Assembly: GCA_945860955.1 (NCBI GenBank)
Contig: CAMATH010000033.1
Coordinates: 1-64,000 of the forward strand
Length of the DNA: 64,000 bases
From: Planctomicrobium piriforme
Lineage (GTDB): Bacteria > Planctomycetota > Planctomycetia > Planctomycetales > Planctomycetaceae
Direction of reading: 5' to 3'
Shown: piece by piece, positions 60,146 through 64,000 of the stretch
How positions within the stretch are numbered: position 1 is the first letter of the stretch
Layout: each line of letters begins with the position of its first letter
Translations under genes and position numbers: made by a program
The notes under the pieces: generated by a model
Told to the model about the DNA's origin: nothing
Database searches by the model: none
Seen by the model: only the letters and a program-made list of their open reading frames with translations

Positions 60146-61156
60146 TCATTTCGCCTGCCAAGACTGAAACCCAGGCGATTCCCAGGTTTCCGTTTTGTCC
60201 GCGACACGGGTGACAATCAGCGCCTCAGTCCCTTTCCTGTTCGCGATAAACTTCAACCCCCGCTTAGGCCCCAGCACGCAAACTGCCGTCGCATAGCTGT
60301 CAGCTTCCCTGCAATTCCGGGCGATCACGGTCACGCTCGTCGGACGAGTCAGCCCGAGTCCGGTTTTGGGATCGACAATGTGCGAATACCGGACACCGTC
60401 GATTTCCACGAATTGAAACGCATCCCCCGACGTGGTGACGGCGGCGTTTTTGAGGACCAGGTAGCGACTCGGTTCCGCCTCGGCGTCGAGTGGTGCCACA
60501 CCGATCCGCCAGCCATCGGTTCCCGGGGGGGCGTCGCTGACGCCAATGTCGCCACTGCCGTCGATCAACGCGCTCGTGATGCCGTGTGACTTCAGAACCA
60601 GAAGCGCCTCATCGATCGCATATCCGACGGCGATTCCTCCCAGATCAAGCTGCATTTTTGGCAGCAACAGCTCGGCGGTTTCGTGTTCGAGATTGAGTCG
60701 CAGATGCCTGTAGCCAACCGCCGCTCGGGCCGACTCCAAGACGTCTTTCGCGGGCAACGTTTTCGATCGACGTGAACGGCGCCACAACCGGGTGAGGGGA
60801 CCGACGGTGGGGTCAAACGCCCCGTCACTGAGTTCCGCCAGTCTTTGCGACTGTTCGAGTACAATCCGCAAGTCTTCACTGATCGGAACCGCTTTCCCCT
60901 GTCCGGCGGTCTGACAGAGCCGGGAGAGTTCGCTGTCGGCCTGGTAATCGCTGCAAACGTCGTTCAATTCCTGGATTCTGCGGAAAGCGGCCTGGGCGGC
61001 TTTGTTTGCGGACTCTCCATCGGGGGCATATACTACGAGTTTGAACTGCATGCCCATCAGCATCTCGGCGAACTCGTAGCGTTCGCGCGGGTTGAGTGCC
61101 TCTGGCGGAGCGGAGAGTGCCGCCAGTACCGTGGCGAGTGCCAACAGGTGGGTCAT
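60146..61156 (-). CDS. apbE: FAD:protein FMN transferase (ApbE)
   Basis: 336 aa; start at 61156 gives a short signal peptide (1-16). ApbE blocks: ELNDVCSDYQADSELSRLC (about 61-79), DGAFDPTVGPL (FD.. flavin contact), LDLGGIAVGYAIDEAL, DGSGDI, TSGDAFQFVEIDG, SHIVDPKTG and ADSYATAVCVLG. In the family LDLGGIAKGYAVD segment the Lys is Val here, which might lower activity. The enzyme attaches FMN to Ser/Thr of extracytoplasmic redox proteins (Rnf, Nqr, FMN-binding domains). No such target is in this window. Confidence 0.88.
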   Translation of the reverse strand: MTHLLALATVLAALSAPPEALNPRERYEFAEMLMGMQFKLVVYAPDGESANKAAQAAFRRIQELNDVCSDYQADSELSRLCQTAGQGKAVPISEDLRIVLEQSQRLAELSDGAFDPTVGPLTRLWRRSRRSKTLPAKDVLESARAAVGYRHLRLNLEHETAELLLPKMQLDLGGIAVGYAIDEALLVLKSHGITSALIDGSGDIGVSDAPPGTDGWRIGVAPLDAEAEPSRYLVLKNAAVTTSGDAFQFVEIDGVRYSHIVDPKTGLGLTRPTSVTVIARNCREADSYATAVCVLGPKRGLKFIANRKGTEALIVTRVADKTETWESPGFQSWQAK

Positions 61157-61191
61157 GTGAGAACGCTCTCGAATTGAGATCAGGCAGAGGA

Positions 61192-62274
61192 ATGTCCAGT
61201 CTATTACGAAGTCGAGTCGTTCGCCAAGCCGCGCTGTTGGCGATGATCGTCGCTGGCGTCGCGTGGGGGCTTTCGGGCGACCGCGCCTCGCAACCGATGG
61301 CAGACGAAGTCGCACAGGCCCTTCCCCCGGTCGCAGTTCCCAATGCCGACGCGAAGTCGCCGGCGGAGATGAAGCCGTACACCGAGAGGATGGTTGGAAC
61401 GGAAATCACCTTCGACATGCTTCCGATTCCCGGCGGCGAACTGCTGATGGGCAGTCCCGAATCGGAAGCGGGACGGAACGAAGACGAAGGCCCCCAGCAC
61501 AAAATGAAGATCGCCCCCTTCTGGATGGGGAAGTGCGAAGTGACGTGGGATGAATATGACATCTGGAGTTTCAGCCTGGATGTGAAGCGTCGCCAGACGT
61601 TGAATGTCGCCCCCACCGAACGCGACAATATCTCGGACGCGGTCACCCGTCCGACAAAGCCGTACACCGACATGACGTTCCGCATGGGCCACGACGGTTA
61701 CCCGGCGATCTGTATGACTGGACTGGCGGCGCGGGTGTACTGCGAATGGTTGACGACGAAGACCGGCCGATACTACCGCCTCCCCACCGAAGCCGAGTGG
61801 GAATATGCCTGCCGGGCCGGGACGACGACCGCCTTCTCGTTTGGTGACGATCCGGCGACCCTCGAAGACCACGCCTGGTTCATCGACAACTGCGAGAAGT
61901 ACCAGAAGGTTGGCAAGAAGAAGCCCAATCCCTGGGGGTTGTACGACATGCATGGAAACGTCGCCGAGTGGTGCATCGATCAGTACTACGAAGATGGCTA
62001 TACGAAGCACAGTGCCGAGACTCCCTTCTTTCTGGCGACGAAAGAGTACCCGCAGGTGGTTCGTGGTGGTGGCTGGGACGGGACGGCGGAGATGCTCCGC
62101 AGCGCGGCCCGTGACTACTCGAAGCCAGAGTGGAAAATTCAGGATCCGCAGCTTCCCAAGAGCCGTTGGTACCATACCGACGCCCGGTTCGTCGGATTCC
62201 GTGTGGTGCGTCCGCTGGGAGGAGCTGACATCAAGTTTCCTCCCGTCGAAAAGAGTGTGACAGAAAAGAACTGA
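61192..62274 (+). CDS. Exported SUMF1/FGE-sulfatase-modifying-factor-type protein
   Basis: 360 aa; ATG 61192 with GCAGAGGA before it. Signal peptide or anchor at about 7-27. SUMF1 fold signatures: MLPIPGGELLMGSPESEAGR, WMGKCEVTWDEYD, RLPTEAEWEYACRAGT, NPWGLYDMHGNVAEWC, RGGGWDGTAEMLRSAARD, DARFVGFRVVR. The two active-site cysteines expected in the C-terminal RGGSW..C...C region of formylglycine-generating enzymes are missing (DGTAEML instead), so it is probably not an FGE. Divergent from apbE (35 nt); 67 nt before the oxidoreductase gene. Confidence 0.85.
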   Translation: MSSLLRSRVVRQAALLAMIVAGVAWGLSGDRASQPMADEVAQALPPVAVPNADAKSPAEMKPYTERMVGTEITFDMLPIPGGELLMGSPESEAGRNEDEGPQHKMKIAPFWMGKCEVTWDEYDIWSFSLDVKRRQTLNVAPTERDNISDAVTRPTKPYTDMTFRMGHDGYPAICMTGLAARVYCEWLTTKTGRYYRLPTEAEWEYACRAGTTTAFSFGDDPATLEDHAWFIDNCEKYQKVGKKKPNPWGLYDMHGNVAEWCIDQYYEDGYTKHSAETPFFLATKEYPQVVRGGGWDGTAEMLRSAARDYSKPEWKIQDPQLPKSRWYHTDARFVGFRVVRPLGGADIKFPPVEKSVTEKN

Positions 62275-62341
62275 CGGACGGAATTAGCGCCCGTCCCCCT
62301 GGAACTGTTTCTCCCGCTTCCGTTTCTCTGGAGTTTGTCCG

Positions 62342-63682
62342 ATGACTCAGCCGCAATCTCAAGATCCCGCTTCGCGTCGCGATTTCCTGAAACACTCGAC
62401 TCTCGCCGCGGTGGGTGCCACGGTTCTCAGTCAGGTCTCCACCGTGCATGGCGCGTATGCTGGCGGCGACGACCTGATTCGGGTCGGTCTCGTCGGTTGC
62501 GGCGGTCGCGGGTCGGGTGCCGCCGCCCAAGCCCTCAGCACCGCCGGCAATGTGAAGCTCGTCGCGATGGGTGACGCGTTCGCCGACCGGATCAAGAGTT
62601 CGATCGGCGCGATTCAAAGCGAAGGGGGCGAAAAAGTCGTCAGCCGGATGGACGTGCCGGCCGAGCGGCAGTTCGTCGGCTTCGACGCGTATCAGAAAGT
62701 GATCGACGCGGGGGTCGACCTCGTGATTCTGGCGACTCCTCCCGGATTCCGCCCGGTCCATTTCGAAGCGGCCGTCAAGGCGGGCAAACACGTCTTCATG
62801 GAGAAGCCGGTCGCCGTCGACGCCCCCGGCGTTCGCCAGGTGCTGGCGGCCGCCGCCGAATCGAAAAAGAAGAATCTTGCGGTTGGCGTCGGTCTGCAAC
62901 GCCACCACCAGGAAGCGTACATCGAAACGATCAAGCGGCTGCAGGATGGCATGATTGGCGACATTCACACCACCCGCGCCTATTGGAACGATCGCGGCGT
63001 GTGGGTGATTCCGCGTCAGCCCGGCATGACCGAAATGACCTACCAGATGCGCAACTGGTACTACTTCAACTGGCTGTGCGGCGACCACATCTGCGAACAG
63101 CACATCCACAACCTCGACGTCATCAACTGGCTGAAGAACGGTTACCCCGTTCGGGCCTTTGGTATGGGCGGTCGGCAGGTGCGTACCGACAAGAAGTTCG
63201 GCGAAATCTTCGACCATCACGCGGTCGAGTTCGAGTACGCCGACGGCAGCCGGCTGTTCAGCCAGTGCCGCCACATTGAAGGGTGCTGGAGCAGTGTTTC
63301 CGAACATGCCCAGGGATCGAAGGGATCGTCCGATATCTCGGCCGGCATCATCCGGGTCAATGGTCAGCCCGAGTGGCGGTTCCAGTTGCCCAAGGGAACC
63401 CGCGCCCGCAACCCATACCAGACCGAGCATGACGATCTGTTCGCCAGCATCCGCGCCGGCAAGCCGATCAACGAAGCCGAGTATGGCGCTCTGAGTTCGA
63501 TGACTTCAATTCTCGGCCGGATGGCGACCTACTCGGGCAAGCAGGTCGAGTGGTCGGAAGCGCTGGCGTCCGAGATCAGCCTGCAGCCGAAGTCGTACGA
63601 CTTCGACGCGACCGCGCCCACGCTGCCCAACGCGGAAGGGTGGTACACGATCGCCGTCCCCGGTTCGACCAAAGTGGTCTGA
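62342..63682 (+). CDS. Gfo/Idh/MocA-family oxidoreductase with Tat signal
   Basis: 446 aa. Tat motif SRRDFLKHSTLAAVG (11-25). NAD-binding GLVGCGGRGSGA (49-60) and EKPVAVD (154-160) of the Gfo/Idh/MocA group. The segment QHIHNLDVINW probably supplies the catalytic His near the C-terminal domain start. Exported members are frequent in planctomycetes and act on sugars or inositols while keeping a bound cofactor. Substrate cannot be inferred. Adjacent to the SUMF1 gene in the same orientation; a terminator follows at 63723. Confidence 0.88.
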   Translation: MTQPQSQDPASRRDFLKHSTLAAVGATVLSQVSTVHGAYAGGDDLIRVGLVGCGGRGSGAAAQALSTAGNVKLVAMGDAFADRIKSSIGAIQSEGGEKVVSRMDVPAERQFVGFDAYQKVIDAGVDLVILATPPGFRPVHFEAAVKAGKHVFMEKPVAVDAPGVRQVLAAAAESKKKNLAVGVGLQRHHQEAYIETIKRLQDGMIGDIHTTRAYWNDRGVWVIPRQPGMTEMTYQMRNWYYFNWLCGDHICEQHIHNLDVINWLKNGYPVRAFGMGGRQVRTDKKFGEIFDHHAVEFEYADGSRLFSQCRHIEGCWSSVSEHAQGSKGSSDISAGIIRVNGQPEWRFQLPKGTRARNPYQTEHDDLFASIRAGKPINEAEYGALSSMTSILGRMATYSGKQVEWSEALASEISLQPKSYDFDATAPTLPNAEGWYTIAVPGSTKVV

Positions 63683-63722
63683 TTCGGGCGAATCGCATTC
63701 GCGCGGTTGAGGGTGAATCCAA

Positions 63723-63767
63723 CGGCTCGGGCATCGAACGATGTCCGGGCCGTTTTTTGTTTTTTTC
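63723..63767 (+). terminator. Intrinsic terminator of the oxidoreductase gene
   Basis: Stem CGGCTCGGGCATCG with CGATGTCCGGGCCG (two mismatched pairs, AA loop) at 63723-63752, followed by a T-rich run TTTTTTGTTTTTTTC (63753-63767). 40 nt behind the stop at 63682. Confidence 0.8.
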
Positions 63768-63928
63768 AAATGGAAAGGGGAGCGGAGCGGGAATCAGGAC
63801 GTATGACACTTTGCAATCGGGATGAGATTGGGCAATCGGTATTCGGGGAGCGAGACGGACCACTTTCCCACTCTCAAGACTCTCCAGGCGACCCAATTCC
63901 CACCGCCGACAACACAATTTTTCCGCCG

Positions 63929-63955
63929 TGACAAAAGTTTGACAATTCACTGACA
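63929..63955. promoter_or_regulatory. Three 11-bp-spaced TGACA boxes (Pho-box-like)
   Basis: TGACA at 63929, 63940 and 63951, exactly 11 bp apart (i.e. TGTCA on the minus strand). Pho boxes of PhoB (CTGTCA) and PhoP (TT[ATC]ACA) families are 11-bp direct repeats. TATAAC at 63976-63981 is a -10 candidate downstream. The regulated gene is beyond the window edge. Confidence 0.45.
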
Positions 63956-64000
63956 TTACCGCGAAACGACTTCCGTATAACTCACTTCATTGACGGACCG

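Larger units (their letters stand above)
63683..64000. other. Right-edge non-coding region
   Basis: About 318 nt: an intrinsic terminator at 63723-63767, then no ORF of note, then the TGACA array at 63929-63955. The next gene starts beyond the window. Confidence 0.5.

Noticed and set aside
63939-63981. Sigma70 promoter TTGACA..TATAAC at the right edge
   Set aside because: The spacer is 31 nt, far too long. The phased TGACA boxes explain the TTGACA match better.

Overview
The window is high-GC bacterial DNA that reads as a member of the Planctomycetota (order Planctomycetales; genus not determinable from the sequence alone). The case rests on gene content. There are three Tat-exported DUF1501 proteins, a DUF1080 (3-keto-disaccharide hydrolase-like) protein, a Tat-exported Gfo/Idh/MocA oxidoreductase beside an exported SUMF1-type protein, a Uma2 nuclease-fold protein, an exported PQQ-type beta-propeller and many large exported proteins of unknown function. 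No rRNA, tRNA, CRISPR array, prophage or insertion sequence was recognised. Genes lie on both strands in short runs separated by intergenic DNA rich in palindromes.

Layout. 0.5-7 kb: exported PHP-domain protein, a small protein with an endonuclease III-like cysteine tail, a large lipoprotein built from repeats, a small membrane-anchored protein and an anchored dual-specificity phosphatase. 7.2-12.3 kb: a sulfur cluster of ArsR regulator, YgaP-like rhodanese, persulfide dioxygenase-rhodanese fusion, TauE-type permease and an unusual exported methyltransferase-DsrE fusion, followed by a convergent small exported protein. 12.7-20.5 kb: MBL hydrolase, secreted protein overlapping an acyl-CoA dehydrogenase-like gene, a degenerate RecA-like ATPase, RuvX, mannose-1-phosphate guanylyltransferase and DUF1080. 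20.7-29 kb: MFS transporter, Uma2, a LolCDE/MacB-like ABC pair, GreA, PQQ propeller and a PaaK-like adenylating enzyme. 29.1-36.7 kb: an ABC-2 export operon (957-aa membrane protein, ATPase, double permease) followed by a HEAT-repeat protein. 36.8-49.7 kb: a second ArsR, DUF1501 genes, Fic, an orphan EutC, a nucleotidyltransferase-galactokinase fusion and a SPFH/band-7 protein. 51-64 kb: repeat-module exported protein, hypothetical, penicillin-acylase family protein, glucose-6-phosphate dehydrogenase, halogenase-like flavoprotein, ApbE, SUMF1 protein and Gfo/Idh/MocA oxidoreductase.

The best candidate for a little-described system is the sulfur cluster. A regulator of the YgaV/ArsR type probably controls itself and the downstream enzymes through a shared motif GACAGTT-N4-AACT, seen over its own -35 box and as a perfect palindrome before the rhodanese gene. 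The rhodanese, persulfide dioxygenase and TauE permease form a familiar sulfide/persulfide detoxification set. The last gene is not familiar: a signal-peptide-bearing SAM-methyltransferase fold joined to a DsrE-like domain that keeps its cysteine. The second strong candidate is the 900-residue fusion of a sugar nucleotidyltransferase with a GHMP (galactokinase-like) kinase, which would make an NDP-sugar from a free sugar in one polypeptide.

The intergenic DNA carries at least four dispersed palindromic repeat families: a REPIN-like GGACGGGTC element, a GAGCCGC..CGGCTC hairpin, a GTCTTTC..GAAAGAC element and a G-tract/C-tract hairpin behind minus-strand genes. One copy of the second family supplies the C-terminal residues of a gene. 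A triple 11-bp-spaced TGACA array at the right edge resembles a Pho box for a gene that begins outside the window.
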